A stretch of 64,000 bases of DNA from Echinicola strongylocentroti (GTDB lineage: Bacteria > Bacteroidota > Bacteroidia > Cytophagales > Cyclobacteriaceae). The stretch spans positions 434,001 through 498,000 of the forward strand of contig NZ_CP030041.1 in assembly GCF_003260975.1 (NCBI RefSeq), written 5' to 3'. The position numbers were made by a program, and so were the translations under genes. A model generated the notes under the pieces. The model was not told where the DNA came from. It worked only from the letters and a program-made list of their open reading frames with translations, and did not search any database. Positions 1-8,237 of the stretch are shown here, in pieces. Numbering within the stretch: position 1 is the first letter of the stretch; every line of letters begins with the position of its first letter.

Positions 1-351
1 GCGGACGTGGTAAAGTATATTCGTGAAATAGAGCAGGATTATGACGTCATTGTGCTGGATCCTCCGGCATTTGCCAAGAACATGAAGGCGCGTCACAATG
101 CCGTCCAAGCCTACAAAAGACTGAATGCAGAAGCACTCAAGCATATAAAGCCGGGCGGCATCCTCTTCACCTTTAGCTGCTCCCAGGTGGTGGACAAGCA
201 GCTTTTTGCGCATACCATCACTGCTGCGGCCATCGAAGTAGGCAGAAACGTCCGCATCCTCCAGCAACTCACCCAGCCTGCCGATCACCCGATCAATGCA
301 TTCCATACAGAAACGGAATACCTGAAAGGGCTAGTGCTGTATGTAGAGTAG
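1..351 (+). CDS. Class I SAM-dependent rRNA methyltransferase, RlmI-like (3' part only)
   Basis: The frame is open from the first base, so the N-terminal part lies outside the window. What remains is the C-terminal half of a Rossmann-type methyltransferase. It has the DPPAF motif that in RlmI/RlmK-type enzymes lies next to the target base, followed by a GG-hairpin strand (KPGGILFTFSCS) and the usual tail with a late His (ITQ-like AFHTETEYLKGL). These enzymes make 5-methylcytosine in 23S rRNA. The N-terminal PUA domain cannot be checked here. Family assignment is firm; the exact rRNA position is inferred from the family only. Confidence 0.82.
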   Translation, partial: ADVVKYIREIEQDYDVIVLDPPAFAKNMKARHNAVQAYKRLNAEALKHIKPGGILFTFSCSQVVDKQLFAHTITAAAIEVGRNVRILQQLTQPADHPINAFHTETEYLKGLVLYVE

Positions 352-479
352 AGGTTTGTGGTTGGAAGGTTCTAAGGTTGGAGGGTTTGTGGAGTTCGTT
401 GGTGGTTTGGGATGCCTGTCCTGAGCATGGAGCGAACGATGTAGGCCCGAACCGGAATGATGAGGATGAGGTTCCCCCA

Positions 480-1346
480 TCACTTCACGTCGATATTATA
501 CACAAAAGCCCGGTACTTCAGCAAAGCCACGAATACGGCTCCCCCCACTGCATTACCAAATAATGCAAAAACCTGGAAGTTCAGGTACCTACCAAAGGTG
601 ATATTGGGAGAACTTACCAACCCGGCGAAGACCTCGACATTTCCCACAATACTGTGATGCAAACCTGTAAAGGCCATCATGGAGGTAATGATAAAGATGA
701 TCACAATCCTGCTCAAGGTATCCCGAGAGGAAGACAAAAGCCAAGACAGTAGCCCCATTAGCCAACCCGCCAGCATGGCGCTGCTAAAGATCACCAAACT
801 GGAAAAATCAGTAGCATGAAGGGCTATTTTTTCCACCACTATCATGTCAAATATGCCCAGCCGAGGCCCGATCCACAATAACAGCGAAGCGATCAGCATG
901 CCACCAATAATATTTCCGGCAATCACCAAGCCCCATATTTTCAACAAACTGGAAACACTTCGTTTTTTATTGAGCACGGGCAAGGTCAACAAGGAAGTCT
1001 GTTCCGTAAAAAGAATGGACTGCCCAAGAATAACCATGATAAACCCCACTGGATATACCAATGCCGTCAACTTATAGCTGACGTCTTCACCAAGGAATTT
1101 GGAAAAGTAAGCGTATACAGCACAAATCAATAAGTAACTAAAACCTATCTCCAACCCCGCAGTCAAAGAACTGAGCAGCAGACTACTAGACTTTTTATCA
1201 TAAGTTTCCAGCCCTTCAGTGATCTGTTCTTTAAGAATTTCTCCATGAGACTTCGTGCCGTCATTGGAAAGGGATTTGGATTTTTTTAGCTCAGAATCAA
1301 TGCTCTTCTGTCTTTTTGCTTCTTCTCTATCGTGCTTATCTGCCAT
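480..1346 (-). CDS. Formate/nitrite transporter (FNT) family membrane protein
   Basis: A 288-residue protein with a basic and acidic soluble N-terminus of about 50 residues followed by six hydrophobic segments, as expected for the FNT fold of FocA, NirC and YfdC. Visible family features are the glycine-rich half-helices around residues 110-120 and 200-215 and the LHHSIVGN stretch near residue 230, which holds the channel His region of the family. Members pass small monovalent anions such as formate, nitrite or hydrosulfide through the inner membrane. The long charged N-terminus is closest to the YfdC-type subgroup, whose substrate is not settled. It is transcribed away from the hydrogenase genes, so a link to H2/formate metabolism is possible but not shown. 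Confidence 0.85.
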   Translation of the reverse strand: MADKHDREEAKRQKSIDSELKKSKSLSNDGTKSHGEILKEQITEGLETYDKKSSSLLLSSLTAGLEIGFSYLLICAVYAYFSKFLGEDVSYKLTALVYPVGFIMVILGQSILFTEQTSLLTLPVLNKKRSVSSLLKIWGLVIAGNIIGGMLIASLLLWIGPRLGIFDMIVVEKIALHATDFSSLVIFSSAMLAGWLMGLLSWLLSSSRDTLSRIVIIFIITSMMAFTGLHHSIVGNVEVFAGLVSSPNITFGRYLNFQVFALFGNAVGGAVFVALLKYRAFVYNIDVK

Positions 1347-1865
1347 GGATGTTCCGCTTTAAAACCTCAATAACGTACAAAATCCGTTTCTTTCATAGTT
1401 TGGGGATTGTAAAATTTTAGGATTGGAAGGTTAATAACATTCTTCTCCCTCGCAAGGAAGTCACGTTAGTGGGCTGCCCAGAGAATGGCCAATCCCCATC
1501 AGAAACGAGCCTTGCATAAACCAGGTTAAAGCATTCATAAAACGACCATACGAATTGATAATTCCGAGGAAAAATGCTGAGGATATGCCTTCCCTTAAAA
1601 ACGAAAATTTTGAAAGGCAATTAATTCATCGTACGTGCTCCCCAATAAATTGACTTTCTCTGCGCTACTTATTTCCAATTTCTCGAACTCTGGCTAAATC
1701 AAATAAGCCATTAACCTCTACCCCGCCAATCTAATATCCCTATTTACTTTTGATCGTAAAAATTACCAAAAATTTGGATAAATCAACAATTTACCCAGAC
1801 AAAAACATTAATAACTTTTAATTTAAAATAAAAATATTACATTGTTTAAAATAGCACAATTTACT
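1347..1865. other. Divergent intergenic region upstream of the hydrogenase genes
   Basis: About 520 bases separate the FNT transporter (leftward) from hupS (rightward). No convincing gene was found: the open frames here are short, lack family features and look like chance. The last 150 bases before hupS are strongly AT-rich, as expected for a promoter region, but no clear TTTG/TAnnTTTG pair could be assigned. This region should hold the promoter and any regulatory site for hydrogenase expression. Confidence 0.5.
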
Positions 1866-2825
1866 ATGGCGAATGTTTTATGGTTACAAGGAGGGGCATG
1901 TAGTGGAAACACCATGTCGTTTCTTAATGCGGAAGAACCCACCGTTGTTGAACTCATTACTGATTTTGGTCTTAATATACTTTGGCATCCCACTACGGGA
2001 TTACAAATTGGAGAGCAGGTGCAAGACCTATTAAAAGATATTATCAACGGTAAAGTTCAAATGGACATCCTGGTCTATGAAGGCTCCTTAATTCAGGGGC
2101 CAAATGGAACAGGTTCGATGAACTATTTTGCTGACCGACCGATGAAAGATTGGATTAAAGAACTGTCGGAAGTTGCCGGTTATGTAGTAGCAGTAGGTGA
2201 CTGCGCTACTTGGGGAGGGATTCCAGCCGTGGCTCCAAACCCTAGTGAATCCACGGGGTTGCAATTCCACAGAAAAAATAAAGGAGGCTTTTTAGGTTCC
2301 GATTATGTTTCAAAAGGAGGCCTACCTGTCATCAACATTCCCGGCTGTCCTGCACACCCAGACTGGATCACCCAAATCTTAGTAGCAATTGCGGTAGGAC
2401 GCATAGGTGATGTGCAGATTGATAAATATCATAGACCGAAAACGTTCTTTACAAATTTTGTCCAAGATGGATGTACCAATGTCACCAACTTTGCCCAAAA
2501 AGTGGATGGCAACTTCGGGAAACGTGGCGGCTGCCTCTTTTATGAAGTGGGGTGTAGAGGACCAATGACTAGGGCAAGTTGCAATAATATATTATGGAAC
2601 AGGCAATCAAGTAAAACCCGCTCTAATCACCCATGCTTAGGCTGTACCGAACCGGGATTCCCACATAACGATTTAAAAAAAGGTAGTGTATTTAAAACAA
2701 TGAAATACTTAGGCGTATTGCCTAAAGAGATTCCTACTGGTAGAACAAAACTAGCCTATTATATAGAAGCAGGTTTCCAAAAAGTACTGCCCAAGAACCA
2801 AAAAATAATGGAAACTTCTAAATAA
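1866..2825 (+). CDS. hupS: [NiFe]-hydrogenase small subunit, group 2a (HupS/HucS type)
   Basis: Electron-transfer subunit of a [NiFe]-hydrogenase, 319 residues from the ATG at 1866; a TTG at 1842 would add eight residues and is less likely. It begins MANVLWLQGGACSGNTM with no twin-arginine signal, so the enzyme should be cytosolic. The sequence closely follows the cyanobacterial HupS and mycobacterial Huc pattern, which defines group 2a. Cys at 12, 113 (GDCATWGG), 161 (PGCPAHPDW), 203, 223, 230, 239, 257 and 260 are candidate FeS ligands. The usual second Cys of the proximal CxxC is Asn here (CSGN), a group 2a trait that fits a three-iron proximal cluster. It sits 14 bases ahead of the large subunit in one operon. 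Confidence 0.95.
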   Translation: MANVLWLQGGACSGNTMSFLNAEEPTVVELITDFGLNILWHPTTGLQIGEQVQDLLKDIINGKVQMDILVYEGSLIQGPNGTGSMNYFADRPMKDWIKELSEVAGYVVAVGDCATWGGIPAVAPNPSESTGLQFHRKNKGGFLGSDYVSKGGLPVINIPGCPAHPDWITQILVAIAVGRIGDVQIDKYHRPKTFFTNFVQDGCTNVTNFAQKVDGNFGKRGGCLFYEVGCRGPMTRASCNNILWNRQSSKTRSNHPCLGCTEPGFPHNDLKKGSVFKTMKYLGVLPKEIPTGRTKLAYYIEAGFQKVLPKNQKIMETSK

Positions 2826-2839
2826 TTAAATATATAGAA

Positions 2840-4435
2840 ATGTCAGTAAAAGAATTAAATATATCACCAGTAGGACGAGTGGAAGGGGATTTAGATGTGA
2901 AGGTGTACATAGATAATGGGAAAGTAACCCGGGCACATACACAAGCCGCTATGTTTAGAGGTTTTGAAAAAATCATGGAAGGTAAAGACCCTCAATCAGG
3001 CCTTATTGTTACGCCAAGAATTTGCGGTATCTGTGGGGGATCCCATTTGTATTGTGCTTCTTCTGCATTGGATACTGCATGGGGAACTGAGCTCTCCCCT
3101 AACGCTTTACTTTTAAGAGCTATAGGACAAGCAACAGAAACTATACAGAGTATTCCTCGCTGGTTTTACGCTATTTTTGCGACAGACATGGCAAATAAAA
3201 AATTTACCGATAAACCGTTATACAAAGAAGTGGTAAAACGCTGGTCTGCTTATGTAGGAGAATCTTTTCAAACAGGCTTAACTGCCAGTGCACTACCAGT
3301 CCAGGTTTATGCATTATTTGGAGGGCAATGGCCACACTCAAGTTATATGGTTCCTGGAGGGGTGATGTGCGCTCCAACACTAAAAGATATTACCAGAGCG
3401 CACGCAATAATGACACAATTCAAAAACGATTGGTTAGAACCGATTTGGCTAGGCTGTACAATAGAGCGTTATCTCGAAATCAAATCTTGGGATGATATGT
3501 TGGCTTGGATGGAAGAGAGTGAGTCGCATAAAAACAGTGATTTAGGCTTGCTGATCAGAGCAAGTCTGGAATTTGGTTTAGGCTCATTTGACAAAGGTGT
3601 CGGCAAATTTCTAGCTTTTGGAACATACTTGCATAAAGATTTATACAATAAACCAACTGTCGAAGGACGAAACAAAGCCTTAATCAGTTCCAGTGGATTT
3701 TTTGATGGAGAAAATTGGCATGAATTCGATCACTTAAAAGTTAGTGAAGACATAAAACATTCATGGTATAGCGACCAAAAAGATGGTCTTCACCCTTGGG
3801 ATGAACCACTACCAACCCCCGTAAAATCCCAAACACTACACGATTCCAATTTTGATGAGCAATACAGTTGGGCAAAAGCACCACGGTATGATGGCCATGC
3901 GGTAGAGGCTGGTCCTATCGCACGCTGTTTAATGAATGGCAATCCTAACAATCTAGACCATCAAATAAAGGATCCATTTTTCATTGACGCTTATCGTAAG
4001 TTAGGTGGCGCAAGTGTATTTACCCGGGTATTGGCACGGGTCCATGAAGCACCAAGACTATATAAACTCATCGAACAGTGGCTATCTGAAATAGACCTGG
4101 ATGGAGAGTTTTATATCAAGCCAGTTGAAAAAGATGGAAAAGGATTTGGAGCAACTGAGGCTGCCCGTGGTTCTTTAGCGCATTGGATTGAAATTGAAAA
4201 TGGTGTAATTAAAAATTACCAAGTAATGGCTCCAACAACATGGAACGTGGGACCAAATGATGCTAAAGGCAATTCAGGACCAATAGAAGCTGCACTTGAA
4301 GGTATTGAAATAGAAGACCCCGAAGATCCAGTGGAAGTAGGTATCGTTGCTCGTTCTTTTGACTCATGTTTGGTGTGTACCGTACATGCTCATGATGAGA
4401 AAAGTGGTATTGAATTGTCAAGGTTTAAACTGTAA
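2840..4435 (+). CDS. hupL: [NiFe]-hydrogenase large subunit, group 2a (HupL/HucL type)
   Basis: Catalytic subunit that binds the NiFe(CN)2CO centre and splits H2. The N-terminal L1 motif is RICGICGGSH (Cys62, Cys65) and the C-terminal L2 motif is DSCLVCTVH (Cys510, Cys513). Together these give the four cysteines that hold nickel and iron. Fifteen residues follow His516; in this family a specific endopeptidase removes such a tail after nickel insertion, and a matching protease gene lies directly downstream. The length of 531 residues is normal for group 2a. Ser replaces the more common Pro in the DPCxxC motif. With hupS it forms the core dimer, likely an H2-uptake enzyme; high affinity for H2 is known for characterised group 2a members and is only inferred here. 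Confidence 0.96.
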   Translation: MSVKELNISPVGRVEGDLDVKVYIDNGKVTRAHTQAAMFRGFEKIMEGKDPQSGLIVTPRICGICGGSHLYCASSALDTAWGTELSPNALLLRAIGQATETIQSIPRWFYAIFATDMANKKFTDKPLYKEVVKRWSAYVGESFQTGLTASALPVQVYALFGGQWPHSSYMVPGGVMCAPTLKDITRAHAIMTQFKNDWLEPIWLGCTIERYLEIKSWDDMLAWMEESESHKNSDLGLLIRASLEFGLGSFDKGVGKFLAFGTYLHKDLYNKPTVEGRNKALISSSGFFDGENWHEFDHLKVSEDIKHSWYSDQKDGLHPWDEPLPTPVKSQTLHDSNFDEQYSWAKAPRYDGHAVEAGPIARCLMNGNPNNLDHQIKDPFFIDAYRKLGGASVFTRVLARVHEAPRLYKLIEQWLSEIDLDGEFYIKPVEKDGKGFGATEAARGSLAHWIEIENGVIKNYQVMAPTTWNVGPNDAKGNSGPIEAALEGIEIEDPEDPVEVGIVARSFDSCLVCTVHAHDEKSGIELSRFKL

Positions 4436-4507
4436 GGCTCTTTTTTAAAGGAAATCAAGAAATCTCGATTTTAAAAATAGTAGTAGTAATGAGCAAGGAA
4501 TTGATAT

Positions 4508-4984
4508 ATGAAAACAGCCATAATGGGTTTTGGCAACCCGGTAAGAAGTGATGATGCAGTTGGAATCTATGTAATAGATCAATTAAAAACAGTCATTGGT
4601 AAAAATACAGATATAAGTATTTTTGATATGGGTACTTCCGCTTTTGAAGTTCTTTTTGGATTAAAAGGACATCAAAGGATTATTTTAGTAGATGCTGTAA
4701 TTAACACTAACGAATCGATAGGTACCTTATTTAAAGTGCCCGCAGAAGAAGTAATGCGTGCTCCACAAAACGATCCCATGGTGTTTTTGCATGGTATGAA
4801 GTGGGATCAAGCTTTATCATATGCTAAAAAAATATTACAGGAAAACTACCCTAATGACATTCAAGTATATTTGATAGCTATTGAAGACACACGTCTAGAA
4901 GTGAGATTAAGTGATGCGGTGCAAAAAGCAGGAGATAAAGTGGTTCAACATATTTTAGATGATCTAAAAACGTTAAGTTCCTGA
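4508..4984 (+). CDS. hupW: Hydrogenase maturation endopeptidase (HupW/HyaD family)
   Basis: A 158-residue protease that trims the C-terminal tail of the hydrogenase large subunit after nickel loading. It opens with GFGNPVRSDDAVG, the family GxGN...DD signature, which contains the first metal-sensing acidic residue; DAVI near residue 57 and the His in FLHGM near residue 98 match the other two expected ligands of the HybD/HycI fold. An AAGGA stretch lies just before the ATG, which is uncommon in this phylum. It follows hupL by 72 bases and abuts the next gene without a gap, so all four genes are probably co-transcribed. The symbol follows the cyanobacterial uptake enzyme and is provisional. Confidence 0.9.
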   Translation: MKTAIMGFGNPVRSDDAVGIYVIDQLKTVIGKNTDISIFDMGTSAFEVLFGLKGHQRIILVDAVINTNESIGTLFKVPAEEVMRAPQNDPMVFLHGMKWDQALSYAKKILQENYPNDIQVYLIAIEDTRLEVRLSDAVQKAGDKVVQHILDDLKTLSS

Positions 4985-5296
4985 ATGGTATCCTTAAAAT
5001 CTTCACATATTTACATAGAAAGTGATATGGTGGAAACTGTATTTTGTGATGAAAATTATGCGTATGCGGTCTATAAAATTGAAAGTAGTTTATTATTGCT
5101 AACTCCTGTTTCAAACCAATGGTTTGCAAGAATGCATAAAAACCCTACTCCATTTTTATTAAAAAACCGCAACTTAAAAGGCGATAAAACATTGCCCATA
5201 CGTGAGATCTTAATAGACAACAACCTTGACACCACTGATAGGGATTTAGCATTTGAGCTCATAAAAAAAACAAGCCTGTTAAAGGTTAAACTATGA
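4985..5296 (+). CDS. Uncharacterised 103-residue protein in the hydrogenase operon
   Basis: Not recognised. The ATG follows directly on the stop codon of the maturation protease, so translation is probably coupled. The product has no signal peptide, no membrane segment and no metal-binding cysteine cluster (a single Cys at residue 21). It looks like a small soluble alpha/beta protein, with a hydrophobic strand around residues 28-42 and a basic middle (FLLKNRNLKGDK). Its fixed place between the protease and the hyp genes suggests an accessory role in assembly or electron transfer of the hydrogenase. That is inference from position alone. Confidence 0.75.
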   Translation: MVSLKSSHIYIESDMVETVFCDENYAYAVYKIESSLLLLTPVSNQWFARMHKNPTPFLLKNRNLKGDKTLPIREILIDNNLDTTDRDLAFELIKKTSLLKVKL

Positions 5297-5368
5297 TTGA
5301 GTTTAATCTCTAATGGCTATTACATACCTAGAAACAGTGCACAATAAAGTTTGAAAAAGAAGATTGCT

Positions 5369-5406
5369 TGGTATCATTACTCATTAAAATGATACTAGGA
5401 TTTTTT
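5369..5406 (+). terminator. Probable intrinsic terminator of the hupSL operon
   Basis: A ten-pair stem, TGGTATCATT at 5369-5378 pairing with AATGATACTA at 5388-5397 (one G-T pair), with an eight-base loop, followed after three bases by six T. It lies about 70 bases after the 103-residue gene and before the TPR gene, so it may separate the structural operon from the TPR-hyp operon. Confidence 0.55.
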
Positions 5407-5418
5407 ACCAAATACTCC

Positions 5419-5594
5419 TTAAACCCGGAATATGCATTAGCCTATCTGTTGCGACCTGAAACTGCTTCAAAATCAGCCGTTTCACTTTAGTTTTCGGCAT
5501 AACCGTAGCGGTGCTACGCTAATGCCTCCAAACTAACTGATTTTCTTGCAATTTCAGCTCTCACTACGATTCCTAACGCATAATCCGGGTTAAA
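5419..5594. repeat. Dispersed intergenic repeat, family R1, copy A (about 176 bp)
   Basis: The left end reads TTAAACCCGGAATATGCATT and the right end, read on the other strand, TTTAACCCGGATTATGCGTT, so the ends are about 20-base inverted repeats. The inside contains CAAAATCAGCCG and a run through CACTTTAG that is shared with the copy at 60748-60834. There is no coding capacity. The 402-base gap between the 103-residue gene and the TPR gene is mostly this element plus the terminator before it. Confidence 0.8.
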
Positions 5595-5698
5595 GAAACC
5601 GGAGATAATCAGTAGATACGATTACCAGAAATTGCCGCCTCGCTTATAAAATCACGATTTACAAAAGATGTTCGTGGCACCAAAAAAAATGACTAATC

Positions 5699-7180
5699 AT
5701 GCTTACACTATTAACCACAATTAGCCATCAGCAAAACGTTAAAAATGCAATAGCATCGGTAGACCGATTAGGTGAATTAGTTGCAATTGTTACTATTAAT
5801 AGTGACATCCAACAACCCACAAAACTCGTTGAGGTTAAAAACAACATAATTACCAAATCATTAGATTGGCATGACACCGAACCTCCCTATATTATTCCTT
5901 CGGAAACATATACGGATGAAAACCTATTGGCTATTGTATTTTATAGTTTGGGAAATTATCAAAAAGCGCTTGAGTATATTTCAGAAAACAGCACATTACA
6001 CCAAAATATAGTAATTGCCAACCACATCCAATTTGAATACCCGATAAGTAAAGCACAGTATCATGCTATCGAACTATCTAAACACAACCAATGCATCATA
6101 CATCACTATGGGAATTATGTAAATCGTTTGCAAATAGATGAAGTAGAGAAAAAATATCAAGAAGCTATAGAAGCGGCAGAAAATGATGAATTACGAATTT
6201 TTACAGCAAAGCATTATACCAACCTTTTAATAGACACCCAAAAGTTCGTAAAAGCTGAAACACTAATTCGATCATTACACCCTACTTCAATTTCTGAAGA
6301 AGCCAAAAACGCATTAAAAGTACAATTGGCAACGGTAATGATGCAACAACTACAACTGCCTTTTGAAAAAGAAACATTAGCAACCATTCAAAACCTATTT
6401 CAATCGAGCATTGAGTTTTACGAAAAAAATCAATTGAAGGTAAATGCCGGATTATTGCTAATAGATGCATCAGAAATAGCGAATTACCAGCAAGACTTTG
6501 CGGGTTCAAATGGCTATATCAATAAGGCCATACACTATTTTAAAGATGAAGAAGTTCCAGAATTTTATGGTGAAGCCAACTTGCATAAAGCGACCCTGTT
6601 ATATCTCTGGAGTAAAAACGGACAGCCACAATATTACAAGCCAGCAATTAATGCATTTCAGGATACTTTAAAGGTGTTTAAACGTGATACGCATCCCAAA
6701 AAGTTTGCCGATATACATCATAAAATGGCCTTGATCTATTCTGAAATACCGGTGTCTCCAGAAGAAAAACCTATTTGGACGGCCTTTTGCGCATCCTCTT
6801 TTAAAGAGGCCTTGGCTTTTTATACAAAAGAAGATTACCCGTACGAAAACGCAATGATAAGCCATAACTACGCTACAGCACTTATCAACTTCCCGGAAGC
6901 CAAATTACATGACAATTTCGACAAGGCCTATAATTTATTTGAAGCGGCTTTGGAGGTAAGAACGGCGAATAAATACCCCTCCGAACGTGTATCTACGATA
7001 ATCAATCAATTAGAACTATTCTGGCTTATGCATAACAATTCCGACAAGGAAGAAATAAAGCGTCTTGATGAAATGCGCAATAAAATAAACGAAGCAAAAG
7101 CATTAGTACCCGACGCTGAAATGTTAAAAAAAATAACCTTTCATGAAGTGAAGTTAGAATCGTTAAAAGCCATTTTATAA
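5699..7180 (+). CDS. Tetratricopeptide-repeat protein of the hydrogenase locus
   Basis: A 493-residue soluble protein with no signal peptide or membrane helix. From about residue 75 to 460 it is made of helical pairs with TPR-like spacing (for example GNYQKALEYI near 85, YQEAIEAAEN near 150, AYNLFEAALEVR near 415). The first 70 residues are beta-rich and not recognised. It begins the second hydrogenase operon, two bases before hypA. TPR proteins are, to my knowledge, a recurrent companion of group 2a hydrogenases in actinobacteria and other phyla, but their role is not established. Scaffolding of maturation factors or binding of the enzyme to a partner would fit. Confidence 0.8.
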   Translation: MLTLLTTISHQQNVKNAIASVDRLGELVAIVTINSDIQQPTKLVEVKNNIITKSLDWHDTEPPYIIPSETYTDENLLAIVFYSLGNYQKALEYISENSTLHQNIVIANHIQFEYPISKAQYHAIELSKHNQCIIHHYGNYVNRLQIDEVEKKYQEAIEAAENDELRIFTAKHYTNLLIDTQKFVKAETLIRSLHPTSISEEAKNALKVQLATVMMQQLQLPFEKETLATIQNLFQSSIEFYEKNQLKVNAGLLLIDASEIANYQQDFAGSNGYINKAIHYFKDEEVPEFYGEANLHKATLLYLWSKNGQPQYYKPAINAFQDTLKVFKRDTHPKKFADIHHKMALIYSEIPVSPEEKPIWTAFCASSFKEALAFYTKEDYPYENAMISHNYATALINFPEAKLHDNFDKAYNLFEAALEVRTANKYPSERVSTIINQLELFWLMHNNSDKEEIKRLDEMRNKINEAKALVPDAEMLKKITFHEVKLESLKAIL

Positions 7181-7181
7181 A

Positions 7182-7529
7182 ATGCACGAAACATCAATAG
7201 TAAACAGTATAATCCGTACCCTGGAAATGGAGTTTGAAGAAGAAAAACTCCATAAAATGAAAGCTATTTACCTTAAAGTGGGTACACTGTCTAATATAGA
7301 GCCACGTCTATTACATAATGCCTACAGTGCCTATAATTATGGTGGGTCTAAATACCATAATGTAGCGTTATTTATAGAATCCACCTCTATAAAAATCAAA
7401 TGCGAGGTATGTAACCATATCACAAACGTAGAGAAATACAGGTTTATTTGTGAAAACTGCAAACGACCAAGTAAAAATATAATTCAAGGAGAAGAAATGT
7501 TAATCCATAAAATAGAATTTGAAGATTAA
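7182..7529 (+). CDS. hypA: Hydrogenase nickel-insertion protein HypA
   Basis: Nickel metallochaperone that delivers Ni to the large subunit together with HypB. It has the N-terminal MHE motif, in which Met1/His2/Glu3 form the nickel site, and a zinc-binding loop with two CxxC pairs (CEVC and CENC, about residues 70-95). The length of 115 residues is typical. It starts one base after the TPR stop codon and six bases before hypB, so it lies inside one operon. Confidence 0.95.
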   Translation: MHETSIVNSIIRTLEMEFEEEKLHKMKAIYLKVGTLSNIEPRLLHNAYSAYNYGGSKYHNVALFIESTSIKIKCEVCNHITNVEKYRFICENCKRPSKNIIQGEEMLIHKIEFED

Positions 7530-7535
7530 GAAAAT

Positions 7536-8237
7536 ATGAGCGTAAATAAATCAACAAAAGCAGCGCGTGGATCCGTGCAATGTGAGAATACAAACATCAA
7601 CTTGCTCAAGGCAAATGACTTTGTAGCTGACATTATCAGAAAAGAAATGGCCAACAGCAAAACCCTGTTGGTAAATATCACCTCTTCTGCTGGGAGCGGA
7701 AAGACCACTTTAATGCAAAAAACAGCCGAGAAGCTAAAGGATAAGCTAACGATGGCTGTTATGGTAGGTGATTTAGAGACCGAACGTGATGCAGATCGCA
7801 TTAAGGAAACAGGAATACAAGCCTTGCAGATTGTAACAGGTGGGATTTGCCACTTGGAATCCCAAATGGTACACCAGGTGCTTGATCAATTCGATCTGGA
7901 AAATATAGACCTACTGTTTATTGAAAATGTAGGAAACCTAGTATGTCCCGCTTCTTTTGATTTGGGTGAAGATTTTCGAGTGACACTTATGGCCACAACA
8001 GAAGGAGACGACAAACCTAAAAAATATCCTCGGATGTTTTTAACAAGCGATTTAATGCTGGTATCGAAAGCGGATCTATTACCCTATTTACCATTCTCTG
8101 TGGAGGCCGTTACTAAGGATGCCCAAGAGGTAAATCACGAGCTGGAAGTAATACAAATATCATCCATAAATGGTGAAGGTATTGATGAATGGTGCGATTG
8201 GTTAGTTAAAAAGGTAGATGCCAAAAGACAGTCATAA
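7536..8237 (+). CDS. hypB: Hydrogenase nickel-insertion GTPase HypB
   Basis: SIMIBI-class GTPase that powers nickel delivery. The P-loop reads SSAGSGKTTL near residue 50, followed by GDLETERDADRI (switch region), GGICHLES (the Cys-His metal site at the G domain) and ENVGNLVCP (Walker B region with the second Cys). SKADLLP is the base-specificity motif. There is no His-rich nickel-storage stretch at the N-terminus, so this is the short, non-storing form. Its last 20 bases overlap hypF. Confidence 0.95.
   Translation: MSVNKSTKAARGSVQCENTNINLLKANDFVADIIRKEMANSKTLLVNITSSAGSGKTTLMQKTAEKLKDKLTMAVMVGDLETERDADRIKETGIQALQIVTGGICHLESQMVHQVLDQFDLENIDLLFIENVGNLVCPASFDLGEDFRVTLMATTEGDDKPKKYPRMFLTSDLMLVSKADLLPYLPFSVEAVTKDAQEVNHELEVIQISSINGEGIDEWCDWLVKKVDAKRQS

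Noticed and set aside
378..657. Short forward open frames after the methyltransferase gene
   Set aside because: They overlap the end of the FNT transporter gene on the other strand and show no protein-like pattern.
1417..1620. 67-codon reverse open frame upstream of hupS
   Set aside because: Composition and length fit chance; no signal, domain or neighbour support.
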